A stretch of DNA of 64,000 bases, from NCBI RefSeq assembly GCF_019968905.1, contig NZ_CP079946.1, positions 1,736,001 to 1,800,000 on the forward strand, in the 5' to 3' direction. Shown here piece by piece: positions 41,888 to 51,678 of this stretch (the stretch's first letter is position 1; each line of letters opens with the position of its first letter). Source of the stretch: Corallococcus sp. EGB. Lineage in GTDB: Bacteria; Myxococcota; Myxococcia; Myxococcales; Myxococcaceae. A model generated the notes under the pieces. It had not been told where the DNA came from. It ran no database searches and worked only from the letters and a program-made list of their open reading frames with translations. The position numbers and the translations under genes are program-made.

Positions 41888-41936
41888 GCGCTGCGTCTCC
41901 TGAAGTGCGAAGTCGCACGATAGTCGTTCGCCGGGC

Positions 41937-44631
41937 TCAGTGTTTTGGGGCGGGCATCCGTACCGTGACGGTTTCCTGCCGCCTGCCCAAGGTCACCTCC
42001 CTTTCGAACTCGTCCGACCCCAGGCTGACGGTCATGACGACGGGCGTGAAGGGGAGGTCCTCCACGTCGGCGCCACCTTCCGTGTCGAGGTTTCCGTAGA
42101 ACGTTCCGGGAGGCTGCCCCGTGTACTCAACTGCATCGTGCTCACTCGGGCCAATGAATGCGCGGGCGCCCACCAGGGGGGCTCCCGTCGCTTCGTCCAG
42201 GATGATGAAGCGCGTCCTGCGGCCTCGCTGCATCACCAGCGTTCCCAGGTCGATGTCCTTGTCGGGGCTCACGACCAGTTCCCGCTTGAGGTCGATGAAG
42301 CCCTTGGCCATCACGGTGATCTTCCCGGGGCCATCTTCCAGCAAGGGAAACGCGATGGCGCCGTCAGGCGCGGGCACCTGGTTGCGCCAGCCTCTCACCT
42401 CGCAGGGTACGGGGATTCCGTCTTCGTTCACGACCTGTCCGCGCAGCGTGGGACGTTTCTGCAGGACCAGCCGGATGTCTTCTGTCCCCGCCAGGACCTC
42501 CCGCGGTTGGCCCGGAGTTTCCGCCACGCGAGCGAGCGGGCACGAAGACATGACCCTCCTTCCACGCGACGAGTTGATAGGCCGAGCCCACCAGGCGATT
42601 GAGCACGAAGTGACCCCCTTGCCTGGAGAGAACGCCTTGCTCGAGGTCGGCGTCACATCGAGGGGGACGTGTCGGCCAAGCGGGATCCTTCTCCTGAACG
42701 AGACATGCTTGGACCCGGACGCCGGCCAATGGCTGTCCATCGGTGTCGACCGTCAGCCCCTTCACCGCGCGACCTTCCTCGAAGCGAAGCGACACAGTGG
42801 CCCGCGAGTGCGCTTCCAGGTCGACGGGCCGCGACAAGGACTGCTCGACGCCAGAGGTCTGGAGCCGGGCCTCCACCACGTAGTGTCCTGCCTTCAGCCC
42901 CGCAGCGGAGAAGGCGCCTTCGCCGTCCACCCGGAGGATGCGAGAGTCTCCATGCAGTGGCGGGGTGTCCCACAACAGGACCTCCGCGTGTGACAGCGGC
43001 ACTCCCTTCGCATCCAAGACCTTGCCGGACACGGAAGCCCCTCGGCTGAGGACCACGCGGACTCCCGTCGATGGGAACTCCACGGGTTGCTCCACGGGGG
43101 CGAAGTCCTCGGACTCGGCGAAGAGGTAGCCTGACCCCTTGGCCGCGGTGTCCAGGATGAAGTGACCATCGTCGTCCGACCGGACCTCAGTCTCTTCGAA
43201 GGAGTCACGGGTACTGATGTCGTCAGGGATGTTGGCGAGCAGCAACCGGATGCCTGGAAGCGGGGTGCCTTCGGTATCGACGACCTGGCCTTCGACCGAG
43301 CCCGTTGGCTGGAGTGTGAAGTCCCACGGTCCCGGATGCGGCGCGCGAAGGTCGACCTCCTCGGCCCTGTTGGTGTATCGAGCGCGCAGCAGTCGCAGGT
43401 GCAGGTGAGTCTGTCGCAGTGGCCCCAGCCGGTAGTGCCCTGCTGCATCCGAGCGGGCCTCTAGGGAGGCTTGGACTTCTTCCGGCAGGTTTCCTCCTCG
43501 CAGGCGCACACCCTCCAGGGGTCTGCCCCGCTCATCCCTCACCGTGCCCTCCATGAAGGTCACGGGCTCCAGCCGGATCACGATCCGCGCCGGAGGCGTC
43601 ACCGGGGCGTCGCCATAGGCGCTCCCATCCGGGGCCCAGGCCCAGACGGTGTGGTGAACCCCACTGACGTCCTCGAAGACGAACCGGCCCTGCGCATCGC
43701 TTCGCGTGGATTGGGTGTCGTCCGAGACGCCCGCGGCGAATGCGTGGAGGGTGACGCCGCTCGCGGGCCGTCCCTCCGGGGTGAGCACCAGTCCCTCGAG
43801 CTGGGCCTGCTTCCGCAACTCCAGGGTCATGTCCTCGTCGGCGTCGAGCCAGACGCCATCGCGGAAGGGGGTCGCCCGCCAGCCCTGCGCGCTCCCGACC
43901 CTCAGGTACCGGCCTGGAGGCACGGGGCCGATGCGGAAGCGCCCCTGGGCATTCGCGAGCGTGTCGAAGAAGCGGGACTGCGTATCCTGGACCGCCGTCA
44001 CCCGCGCACCGGGAATGGGAACCTGCGTGTCTTCATCCACCACGGTGCCGGAGAGGAAGATGCCTGCTTCCAGTGTCAGTGCCACGTCCGTGCTTCCCGC
44101 TGGCTCATCCGGCTGCATCGCCGTGCCCATATCGCCCTGGGCCCAGAGGGTGAACGCTCCGGCGGGCAGTCCATCCAGGATGAAGCTGCCATCGTGCGCT
44201 GTCACCGTCTGCGCGAACACGGGGGCTTCGCCCTCGCGGGCCTCCACGAGCCGCGCGAGTTCGAATCCCCGTTCATGAAAGCAGCACTTCGTCAGCCACG
44301 TCTTCCCGGCACAGGAGAACTCGCGGGACCGTGGTTCCAACGGGCAGGCGCGTTGCGAGAGGGAGTCCGCGTCCACTTGGGACGCGGACACACGCACGCC
44401 CGGGACCGGACCGCGCGCATCCCGCACGATGCCGCGGATGCGGAGGCTCTCCCTTGCGGAGGTCATGGCGAACGAGTCCGTATGGGAGCCCGGGACGCGC
44501 GCTGGACCGCTGGAGGAACTCCGGCCCGGAGGAGGCGAGGCGGCGTCACCTGAGCGCAGGAAGAGGGCCACGAGCAGCACCGCGATGATGCCCGCGACGA
44601 GGAACGCTGCCTGGCCATGTCCCCTCTTCAT
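41937..44631 (-). pseudogene. carboxypeptidase-regulatory-like repeat protein, paralog 3, broken by a +1 frameshift
   Basis: The first part (from 44631) has the family's anchor helix, linker and modules (RIRGIVRDARGPVPGVRVSASQ) and runs into an unrelated Arg/Pro-rich tail that stops at 42364. The missing continuation (ETPGQPREVLAGTEDIRLVL, ending VRMPAPKH at 41937) lies in another frame. Alignment with paralog 4 puts the switch after ARSRGG, at a TTT (plus strand, 42518-42520). Removing one T restores RGGTPGQPREVLAG and one continuous frame of 897 residues. Everything else is intact, so this is a recent mutation or an assembly error; the truncated product could still be made. Confidence 0.8.
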
Positions 44632-44667
44632 GCGCGTATCTCCCGGCGGTGAAGGCCCCCGTCCGGC

Positions 44668-47385
44668 TCAGCGGCCCGGAGCCGGCAGCGTCACCGTGAC
44701 GACGTCCTGCCGCGTCTCCACGATGCCTTCCCGATAGGGCTGACCTTCCTCCGTCATGACCTTGAAGTGGATGGGGGAGATGGGCAGGTCCTCGAACTCG
44801 ACCGTGCCCGTCATGTCGAGGTTCCCGTGAAACGAGGGCGGCATGGCGACCTCATACGGCCAGACATTCAGGGCGTAGCTCAGGTCGATGGTGACGCGGG
44901 CTCCCGCAAGGGGAGCGCGGGTCGCTTCATCCAGGATGTCGAACCGAACCTTCCGGCCCTTGAGCAGCTTCACGGTCCCCAGGTCGATGTCCTGACCGGG
45001 ACTCATTTCGACGAATCGCTCGAGGCCCAAGAAGCCCTTCGCGCTCACGGTCACCTGCCAGGTGCGGTCCTCCGGAAGGGGGAGGGCGAAACGGCCATCC
45101 AAGCGATGCTGCTCTGCCCGGGACACGGAGGTTGGATCCGGGCAGGCAACGACGAAGGTGGCCTCCTCGATTCGGACCGTGCTGGGAAGGGGCGCGCCGT
45201 TCTCATCCACGACCTGTGCTCTCAACCGGGGGGAGGGCTCCATGACCAACCGGATGTCGTCGGCTCCCGCCGGAACGCGCATGGAGCGCGGACCGGGTGT
45301 CCCGCCCCGCGAGCGGCCGGGCGCGAGGCGGAAGCCCTCCCTTGCGGCGACGAGCTGATACACCGGCGCGGTCAGATGTTTGAGGGTGAAGCGGCCGTCC
45401 GGTCCGGACCTCACACGGTCATCCTCCGTGGAGGCGCAACTCAGCATCCGCCCCCTTCCCGCGGAAGCGTCCTCTGGCGAGAGACAGGCCTGGACCCAGA
45501 CCCCTGCGAGGGGCTGGCCCGCGGCATCCGTCGTCACCCCGTGCAGCGTCCGACCCTCCTCCTCGAACCGCAGGACCACGTCCGCGTGGGCCCGCTCCTT
45601 CAGGTCGAGGGTCTGGGAAGCCCATTGCACGGCGCCCGGCGTGCGGTGCCAGGCCTCCAGCACGTAGCGGCCCGGCTTCAGTCCGCTCATCGAGAAGGCC
45701 CCGTGGCTGTCCGTGGAGATGGGGTCGGGTTGCGAGCGACCGCTCGAGGGCGTCGAACTCCAGAGACCGACACGCACCTCGGGCAGGGGTTGTCCCGTCG
45801 CATCCGTGATCGTGCCCGACACGGAGGCTCCCCGGTCCAGCACCAGGCGGACCCCTGTCGACGGTACCTTCACGGGGACCGTCAGGGGGATGAAGCCCTG
45901 GGGTTCGACGGAGAGGTCCCACGCGCCTGCATCGAGCGCACCCGCGACGAAGCGGCCCGCCTCGTCGGACTTGCCAAACGCATCCTCGAAGTTCATGGCC
46001 GCCAAGGTGAATCCACCGGAAGCGCTGGGCCGTCCCAGCGACAGGGACACGCCGGGGACAGGCTTGCCTTCGTCATCGACCAGGGTGCCGTCGACCGACT
46101 GGCCAGACGTGAGGGTGTAGTCCCATGGGCCGGTCCGTGCTCCACCCAGGAGCAGTTGCTCGCGTCGAACGCGGGAGTGGTCACCTTTGAGAGAGACGGT
46201 GACGGAGGTCTTGCTCAGCGGCCCCAGCCGGTAGTGACCGGCTTCGTCGGTGACAGTCTCTGGGGGAAGCTCGTCTCCAACGGTACCCGAGAGATCCTGC
46301 ACGAGCACCCCGCTCAGCGGACGCCCCTGTTCGTTCTTCACAGTGCCCTCGATGAACGGGCTGGGCCGCATCCGGATGACGGCGCTGCGGGCCGGAGTCA
46401 CCCAGCTGTCGCCATATGCGGTCTGGCCGTCGTTCCAGGCCCAGGCCGTGTACTCCCTGGGAGGGATGCCGTCGAAGACGAACCGTCCCCGGGCATCGCT
46501 CCGGGTCGTCAACGTCTCGCCAAACTCCGCGTTGGGCCGCAGGTGGACGGTCATGCCGCTCGCGGGGCGTCCCTCCTGCGTGAGGACCACGCCCTCGAGC
46601 CGTTGTCTCCTCTTGATCCCCAGCGTCACCTCCACGTCCGAGCTCAGCCAGACGTCCTCGCGGAAGGCATGGGGGACCCGGCCCTCCGCCCCCGCGACCT
46701 TCAGGTAGCGCCCCGGCGGAAGGGGCCCGATGCGGAAGTGTCCCTTGTCATCCGCGAGCACACGGAAGAAGCGGGACGCGGACTCGTGCACCGCCGTCAC
46801 CCATGCGCCTGGAATGGGCGTCTGCCCGTCGTCCTCCACCACCGCGCCGGAGAGGAAGAAGCCCGCATCCAGCGGGAAGGTCACGCCCTCGCTGCCGGCC
46901 TGCACCTCCTGTCGCACCGCCGCGCCCGTGTCGCCCAGCGCCCAGAGCGTGAAGGCGCCCGGCGGCAGTCCCTCGAGCACGAAGGTGCCATCCGTCCCCG
47001 TCACCGTCCGCGCGAACACGGGTGCTTCGCCTGCGCGGGCCTCCACGAGGCGTGCGGTAGACGCCGCCAGCTCCAGGAAGCAGTGTTCGACCGGTGTCTG
47101 CAGCGGACGGGCGCGCTCCGGGTGGGGACACGGACGCTGAGACACGCTGTCTGCGTCCACGCGCGTCGCGGACAGCTCCACCCCCGCGACAGGGCCTCGT
47201 GCATCGCGCACCGCGCCGGTGATGCGCAGCGGGCCCGGAGGCGGGGAGGGAAGGGGCCGCGTGGAACGCGTTCCCGCGCGGGCCGCCCTGGCGTCTGCGC
47301 TGGTCGCGTCTTGCAATGACACACAGGCCACGCTCCATCCGAAGAGGAACGCGACTGCCCCCCACCACGGCTTCCTGGCGCGCAT
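44668..47385 (-). CDS. carboxypeptidase-regulatory-like repeat protein, paralog 4 (905 aa)
   Basis: The signal sequence ends in GWSVACVSL, possibly a lipid-modified Cys. The chain of CarboxypepD_reg modules begins RITGAVRDARGPVAGVELSATR and has the family's Cys insert (VSQRPCPHP, EHCFLEL) and the conserved REGEAPVFA-type strand followed by GTFVLEGLPPGAFTLWALGD. It is the closest relative of the broken paralog 3 and shares its C-terminal end (ITLPAPGR versus VRMPAPKH type). It is the first gene of the four-gene block on this strand; the TIGR02588 gene ends 25 bases upstream. Confidence 0.8.
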   Translation of the reverse strand: MRARKPWWGAVAFLFGWSVACVSLQDATSADARAARAGTRSTRPLPSPPPGPLRITGAVRDARGPVAGVELSATRVDADSVSQRPCPHPERARPLQTPVEHCFLELAASTARLVEARAGEAPVFARTVTGTDGTFVLEGLPPGAFTLWALGDTGAAVRQEVQAGSEGVTFPLDAGFFLSGAVVEDDGQTPIPGAWVTAVHESASRFFRVLADDKGHFRIGPLPPGRYLKVAGAEGRVPHAFREDVWLSSDVEVTLGIKRRQRLEGVVLTQEGRPASGMTVHLRPNAEFGETLTTRSDARGRFVFDGIPPREYTAWAWNDGQTAYGDSWVTPARSAVIRMRPSPFIEGTVKNEQGRPLSGVLVQDLSGTVGDELPPETVTDEAGHYRLGPLSKTSVTVSLKGDHSRVRREQLLLGGARTGPWDYTLTSGQSVDGTLVDDEGKPVPGVSLSLGRPSASGGFTLAAMNFEDAFGKSDEAGRFVAGALDAGAWDLSVEPQGFIPLTVPVKVPSTGVRLVLDRGASVSGTITDATGQPLPEVRVGLWSSTPSSGRSQPDPISTDSHGAFSMSGLKPGRYVLEAWHRTPGAVQWASQTLDLKERAHADVVLRFEEEGRTLHGVTTDAAGQPLAGVWVQACLSPEDASAGRGRMLSCASTEDDRVRSGPDGRFTLKHLTAPVYQLVAAREGFRLAPGRSRGGTPGPRSMRVPAGADDIRLVMEPSPRLRAQVVDENGAPLPSTVRIEEATFVVACPDPTSVSRAEQHRLDGRFALPLPEDRTWQVTVSAKGFLGLERFVEMSPGQDIDLGTVKLLKGRKVRFDILDEATRAPLAGARVTIDLSYALNVWPYEVAMPPSFHGNLDMTGTVEFEDLPISPIHFKVMTEEGQPYREGIVETRQDVVTVTLPAPGR

Positions 47386-47409
47386 GTGCTGCCAGGATAG
47401 CAGCGGGTG

Positions 47410-47796
47410 TCAGGGCGTGGCGAAGCCCACCGTGTAGGCCTCTACACCCGTGAGCGTCGGGTCCTCGCGGAAGGAGACCCAGGCCTCCCGTTGGGAGTGG
47501 CGCGGCACGTACGCCAGCACGAACTCCGCCACCTGCTTCGGCTCGCGGCCGCCTCGCATCGACACGCGCACGTGGACCTCCTCCGCCGCCGAGTCGCCCT
47601 GGTTCCTCACCGTGACGGGCACCCGCCACTCCTTCGCGCTCGCGGCGGCCACCGGTGTGCCCACCTGCACGACCAGGTCCGCCGGTCCGCTGCCCGTCGT
47701 CCAGGCGTCCACCACCAGGTAGCCCATGACCAGTGCCACCAGCACGCAGCTCGACACGAAGACGACGCCCTCCAGCCAGTTCCAGTTCGCCTTCAT
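47410..47796 (-). CDS. TIGR02588 family protein (128 aa)
   Basis: One transmembrane helix (VVFVSSCVLVALVMGYLVVDAW) is followed by a beta-rich periplasmic domain with VPVTVRNQGDSAAEEVHVRV, like a small CARDB/FN3-type fold, and a C-terminal SQREAWVSFREDP segment. These fit the TIGR02588 family, which is nearly always encoded beside TIGR02587 membrane proteins. The start overlaps the TIGR02587 stop by four bases. The function is unknown. Confidence 0.82.
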   Translation of the reverse strand: MKANWNWLEGVVFVSSCVLVALVMGYLVVDAWTTGSGPADLVVQVGTPVAAASAKEWRVPVTVRNQGDSAAEEVHVRVSMRGGREPKQVAEFVLAYVPRHSQREAWVSFREDPTLTGVEAYTVGFATP

Positions 47797-48665
47797 GATT
47801 GGATGAGCAACCTCCCCGCGGACGCACCCAGCGTCGACGCCAGCCCCAGCACCACCACCTGCGCCACGCAGATGCTCAGGCCGTTGCCGGTGAACCGTCC
47901 AAAGAACCACAACACCAGCGCGCTCGACAGCAGCGCGAGCGCATACGTGACGACCGTGCCCGCCAGCACATCCCGGCGCAGTCGGCGGCGCGTGAAGCGC
48001 CTGGCGCGCGTGAAGTCGCTCTGGAAGAGGATGAGCCCGCCCAGGAGCAGTGACAGCACGGCGAGCCCCAGCAGGCACCAGGGCTGCGTCTCCACGGCGA
48101 TCATCACGACCTCCTCCGTGGGCGCCACGTTGGCCGCGAACAGCACCGCGCCGCAGAACGCGATGACCAGCTGACCGGGGACATGATCCGCGGACCCCAG
48201 CCGCTTCGCGTCCTCTTCGTCGTCCTCCTCGCGGTGCTGGCCGCCCAACTGCGCGGTGCCCACCGACACGCCGATGGCCACCGTGCCGGCCTCCACCACC
48301 ACCATGCCCACCGCTTCCTGCAGCGACGTGCCCTGGCCAATGCGGCCAATCAACACGAGCACCACGACGGACACGAGCAGCCCCAGCCCCAGCTCCTCCA
48401 GCGAGTCCGTGAAGACGTCGAACCAGCACACGTCCCGGCGGAACCCCCCGTAGCGGTTGTACCCGAGCAGCAGCACGTACGTGGCCACCAGGTAGGTCAG
48501 CACGCTGCCCGGATGGGACGTGAAGCCCGCCCACCACACCTCCATCGTGTAGAGCAGCGGCAGGCTGAAGAGCAGGCCCCCGGCGATGCCCCGGCCGTAC
48601 TCGCGCAAGGACTCCGGCACCGGTCGTCGGGGTCGGGGCGCGTCGGCTGGGAGACGGTCGGCCAT
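47793..48665 (-). CDS. TIGR02587 family integral membrane protein (290 aa)
   Basis: After a Pro/Arg-rich cytosolic start, about seven or eight hydrophobic helices span the protein (GIAGGLLFSLPLLYTMEVWW, VLTYLVATYVLLLGY, LGLGLLVSVVVLVLIG, and others), with a charged cytosolic loop (REEDDEEDAKR) in the middle. This is the TIGR02587/DUF2391 membrane family. It is coupled to the TIGR02588 gene by an ATGA overlap, so they probably form a complex. No substrate is known. Confidence 0.85.
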   Translation of the reverse strand: MADRLPADAPRPRRPVPESLREYGRGIAGGLLFSLPLLYTMEVWWAGFTSHPGSVLTYLVATYVLLLGYNRYGGFRRDVCWFDVFTDSLEELGLGLLVSVVVLVLIGRIGQGTSLQEAVGMVVVEAGTVAIGVSVGTAQLGGQHREEDDEEDAKRLGSADHVPGQLVIAFCGAVLFAANVAPTEEVVMIAVETQPWCLLGLAVLSLLLGGLILFQSDFTRARRFTRRRLRRDVLAGTVVTYALALLSSALVLWFFGRFTGNGLSICVAQVVVLGLASTLGASAGRLLIQS

Positions 48666-48785
48666 GAATGAACAGAGTCTAGGTTCGCTTCCTGGAGAGG
48701 GAAGCCTCCCGCGCATGGGACCGGACAATCCCCGTCGTCCCTGCGAGCGCGCCATCACCCGGAGTGCCTATAGTCGCCGCCGCTT

Positions 48786-49649
48786 ATGACCGAGCGTCCC
48801 GCCCAATACATCCTCACGCTGTCGTGCCCGGATCAGCGCGGCATCGTCCATGCCGTCTCCGGTTGGCTCGCCGAGCACGGCTGCAACATCCTCGACAGCG
48901 CCCAGTACGGCGACCCGCAGACTCGGCTGTTCTTCATGCGTGTGCACTTCGCGGATGAAGAGGGGAAGGCTGAGCCTGGAGCGCTGCGCGAGGCCTTCGG
49001 GGCGCTCGCGGGGCGCTTCTCCATGGAGTGGCACCTGCACGACGCGGCGGTGAAGCCCCGGGTGCTGTTGATGGTCTCGAAGATTGGCCACTGCCTGAAC
49101 GACCTGCTGTATCGCTACCGCAGCGGCATCCTGCCGGTGGAGATCCCGGCCATCGTGTCCAACCACCGGGACTTCTACCAACTGGCCGCGTCCCACGACA
49201 TCCCGTTCCACCACCTGCCGGTGACGGCGGAGAACAAGGCGCTGCAGGAGACGCGGCTGTTGGAGCTGGTGCGCGAGCAGCGCGTGGACCTGGTGGTGCT
49301 CGCCCGGTACATGCAGATCCTCTCCGCGGAGACGTGCGAGGCGCTGCGCGGGCGGCTCATCAACATCCACCACTCGTTCCTGCCCAGCTTCAAGGGGGCT
49401 CGGCCGTATCAGCAGGCGTACGACCGGGGCGTGAAGCTGATTGGCGCGACGGCCCACTTCGTCACGGGCGACCTGGACGAGGGGCCCATCATCGAGCAGG
49501 ACGTGGAGCGCGTGGACCACACGCTGTCGCCCGAGGCGCTGACGGCGATCGGCCGCGACGTGGAGAGCGTGGTGCTGGCGCGCGCGGTGACGTGGTTCGT
49601 GCAGCACCGCATCCTGCTCAACGGCCACAAGACCGTCGTGTTCCGCTGA
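48786..49649 (+). CDS. purU: formyltetrahydrofolate deformylase
   Basis: An N-terminal ACT domain (YILTLSCPDQRGIVHAVSGWLAEHGCNI, about 8-85) precedes a formyltransferase-fold domain with KPRVLLMVSKIGHCLNDLLYR, ISNH-type motif IVSNH, FHHLPV, VLARYMQIL, the catalytic NIHHSFLPSFKGARPYQQA and GATAHFV...DEGPIIEQ. The enzyme hydrolyses 10-formyl-THF to formate and THF, feeding purine synthesis and one-carbon balance. The length (287) equals the family norm. It ends tail to tail with the next gene, the two stop codons abutting in TGATCA. Confidence 0.95.
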   Translation: MTERPAQYILTLSCPDQRGIVHAVSGWLAEHGCNILDSAQYGDPQTRLFFMRVHFADEEGKAEPGALREAFGALAGRFSMEWHLHDAAVKPRVLLMVSKIGHCLNDLLYRYRSGILPVEIPAIVSNHRDFYQLAASHDIPFHHLPVTAENKALQETRLLELVREQRVDLVVLARYMQILSAETCEALRGRLINIHHSFLPSFKGARPYQQAYDRGVKLIGATAHFVTGDLDEGPIIEQDVERVDHTLSPEALTAIGRDVESVVLARAVTWFVQHRILLNGHKTVVFR

Positions 49650-50837
49650 TCATCCGGCGGGGCACGCCGCGCCCGCGTCGAGCACGTCCGTGTCGTGGTG
49701 CACCTGCACCGCGCCGGACGCTTCGAGGTGGCGCACGAACAGCGAGCCGAACACCTCCGCGTTGCCGCTCAGGTTGAGTGGGGCCTGGGGCGCGTAGACG
49801 TTGCCGGCGAGGGTGCTACCCGCGGAGATGTCCAACGCCTGCGTGCCCGCGACGTAGACGCGCACGCGCGAGGGCAGGGCGGCGGAGCCCAGCGTAAGCT
49901 GGCCGGACACGATGAAGCCCCCGGCGAGGAAGAGGTCCAGCTCGCCCGGCGGCTGTACATCGATGGTGAGTGCTTCCTTCAGGTCCACGCCGCCGGGGAT
50001 GAACAGCGCGGTACGGCCCCGGATGCGCAGCGTGGCGTGGCCTGGCCCCTCGATGCGTGTGAGCAGGAAGCGGCCACAGGGCAGCTCCAGCACGCGCTGG
50101 CCGGTGACGTCCGTCAGCGCCGCTGGATCCAGCCCGATGACCGCGTTGTCGTTGTCCACGGTGTGGTGAGCGATGAGCGCGGCCGGGTCGAAGCGCGAGC
50201 CCTCGTCGCAGTCGCAGGGGGTGACCGAGGGCACGGGCTCACGGCGCAGCTCGGAGGCCTGCGCGGGACCGGGGGAGAACCCGGGAGGAACGGTGAGCAC
50301 TCCGCCCACGGTGAGCGACGCGAGCGCCACGTCCCCGTTCACCCGGGCGTCCCCGGCCACGGTGGCGGAGGTCCCCGGACCGGAGAGCGGCCCGTTGCTG
50401 TCCAGGTTGCCGCCGACGCTGAGGGGGCTGCTAAGCTGGACGCTTCCCACCTGGAGCGAACCGCCCACCGTGACGCGGTCGTTCGCGGACAGGCCGCCGT
50501 TCACGCCCACGTCGCCGCCCGCGCCACCGGGCGCGTAGGGCCCCGCCGAGCTTCGGAATGCATCGACTTTGAAAGGGGCACTGAGGGACAAGCCTTCACA
50601 GGAGCACGCCGCGCGGCGGAACAGCGTCTGCGCCAGTTGGCCGCTGCAGAGCTGAGGCCCCGAGGCAGGATTCCCCAGCAGGAGCGGAGGACCGCTGTCC
50701 GCGCAGTGCGCCATCCATTCATCCGGGATGCCAGTCCCCGCGTCGGGCGAACGCAGCGTGGCCACAGGATCGTTCACCGTGCACGCCGTGCCCAGCAGTG
50801 CGACCCACGGCGTGTACCGTGCGATGCGGAAGCTCAT
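49650..50837 (-). CDS. exported protein with polymer-type beta repeats, possible lipoprotein (395 aa)
   Basis: A short signal (YTPWVALLGTAC) may end in a lipidated Cys19, though the lipobox is not ideal. The mature part has many Cys in its first third. A repetitive beta segment follows (NGGLSANDRVTVGGSLQVGSVQLSSPLSVGGNLDSNGPL), resembling polymer-forming, bactofilin-like or PilX-associated folds, and then a late beta-helix-like part (LFLAGGFIVSGQLTLGSAALPSRVRVYVAG). It lies downstream of the sigma/TPR/outer-membrane operon on the same strand, across the palindrome array. An envelope role is likely; the exact function is unknown. Confidence 0.6.
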   Translation of the reverse strand: MSFRIARYTPWVALLGTACTVNDPVATLRSPDAGTGIPDEWMAHCADSGPPLLLGNPASGPQLCSGQLAQTLFRRAACSCEGLSLSAPFKVDAFRSSAGPYAPGGAGGDVGVNGGLSANDRVTVGGSLQVGSVQLSSPLSVGGNLDSNGPLSGPGTSATVAGDARVNGDVALASLTVGGVLTVPPGFSPGPAQASELRREPVPSVTPCDCDEGSRFDPAALIAHHTVDNDNAVIGLDPAALTDVTGQRVLELPCGRFLLTRIEGPGHATLRIRGRTALFIPGGVDLKEALTIDVQPPGELDLFLAGGFIVSGQLTLGSAALPSRVRVYVAGTQALDISAGSTLAGNVYAPQAPLNLSGNAEVFGSLFVRHLEASGAVQVHHDTDVLDAGAACPAG

Positions 50838-50985
50838 GGGCCTGTCGCCATGCCCCGTCCTGTGCGGGAGGCTCCTGACGCGTCATCGACAGCGCTCCGG
50901 GGCGCGTGCCGCAAGTGGACGCACTGCACGCTGTATGCCATGCGGCCTGGCCATCCAAGACGTTCCCCCCTCGCCCGAAACATCC

Positions 50986-51678
50986 AAACCTGTCCGACTG
51001 TCCGACAGGATTGCGACGCCCGGCCCAACCCGTCCGACAGTCGGACAGGTTTCCGAAGTCCGGCCGGCGCGGACGCTCCGAGCGGCCAGCCCAATTGCTC
51101 CGACAGTCCGAGAGGTTTCCCGCGCGAGGTCCAACCGGTCCGACAATCGGACAGGTTTCCCTGGCCAGAGCGCTCGCCCCAGCTGCGGTGCTCCAACCCG
51201 ACTGACTGTCCGACAGGTTTCCTCCGTTCGCCCAAGCGGTCCGACAGGTTTTCCCATTGCCCGTTCGAAGCGGGTGCCCCGTGCCGCGGCCATTCCGACC
51301 TGTCCGACAGTCGGACAGGTTTCTGGTGCCCGGATGGCGTGGCGACTCCCTGGCCCCGCACCTCCTCACAGGTCCGACAGTCGGACAGGTTTCTGGTGCC
51401 TGGATGGCGTGGCGACTCCCTGGGCCTCGCTTCTCCTGACCGGTCCGACAGTCGGACAGGTTTCTGGTGCCTGGATGGCGCGGCGGCTCCTCGGACCCCG
51501 CTGCTCCTTGCCGGTCTGACTGTCGGACAGGTTCGTGCGGTGCTCCGGTCAAGGGGCGGCTCCACGGACCCCGCCCCTCCTGGCCGGTCCGACTGTCGGA
51601 CTGGTTTTGGCCGCCGTGATGGCGCGGCGGCTCCTCGGGCCCCGCTTCTCGTGGCCTGTCCGACTGTCAGACAGGTTC
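50986..51678. repeat. array of 12 imperfect 27-bp palindromes
   Basis: The unit is a palindrome with 13-base arms (AAACCTGTCCGAC and its complement) around one central A/T. Centres are at about 50999, 51039, 51105, 51145, 51207, 51243 (half unit), 51309, 51379, 51450, 51521, 51594 and 51665. Spacing alternates about 40 and 66 in the left half and is a steady 70-73 in the right half. The array fills the gene-free stretch between the TPR gene stop and the lipoprotein gene start. It may be a multi-operator region, a set of transcribed hairpins, or a REP-like element. Nothing here favours a coding role. Confidence 0.85.
51296..51678. repeat. tandem repeat of about 71 bp containing the palindromes
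   Basis: In the right half of the array the sequence between palindromes is itself repeated: TTTCTGGTGCC(T/C)GGATGGC then GTGGCGACTCCCTGG or GCGGCGGCTCCTCGG, then a CGC..CTCCT run. A second spacer type (GTGCGGTGCTCCGGTCAAGG) occurs twice, at about 51534 and 51679. The array therefore grew by duplication of palindrome plus spacer, unlike CRISPR, where spacers are unrelated. Confidence 0.75.

Noticed and set aside
42364-42520. Programmed ribosomal frameshift in paralog 3
   Set aside because: The site is a plain GGAAACT without a slippery heptamer or downstream pseudoknot evident, and the intact paralogs lack it; mutation or sequencing error is simpler.
50986-51678. CRISPR array
   Set aside because: Repeats are imperfect palindromes with variable spacing, spacers are related to each other, and no cas genes are near.
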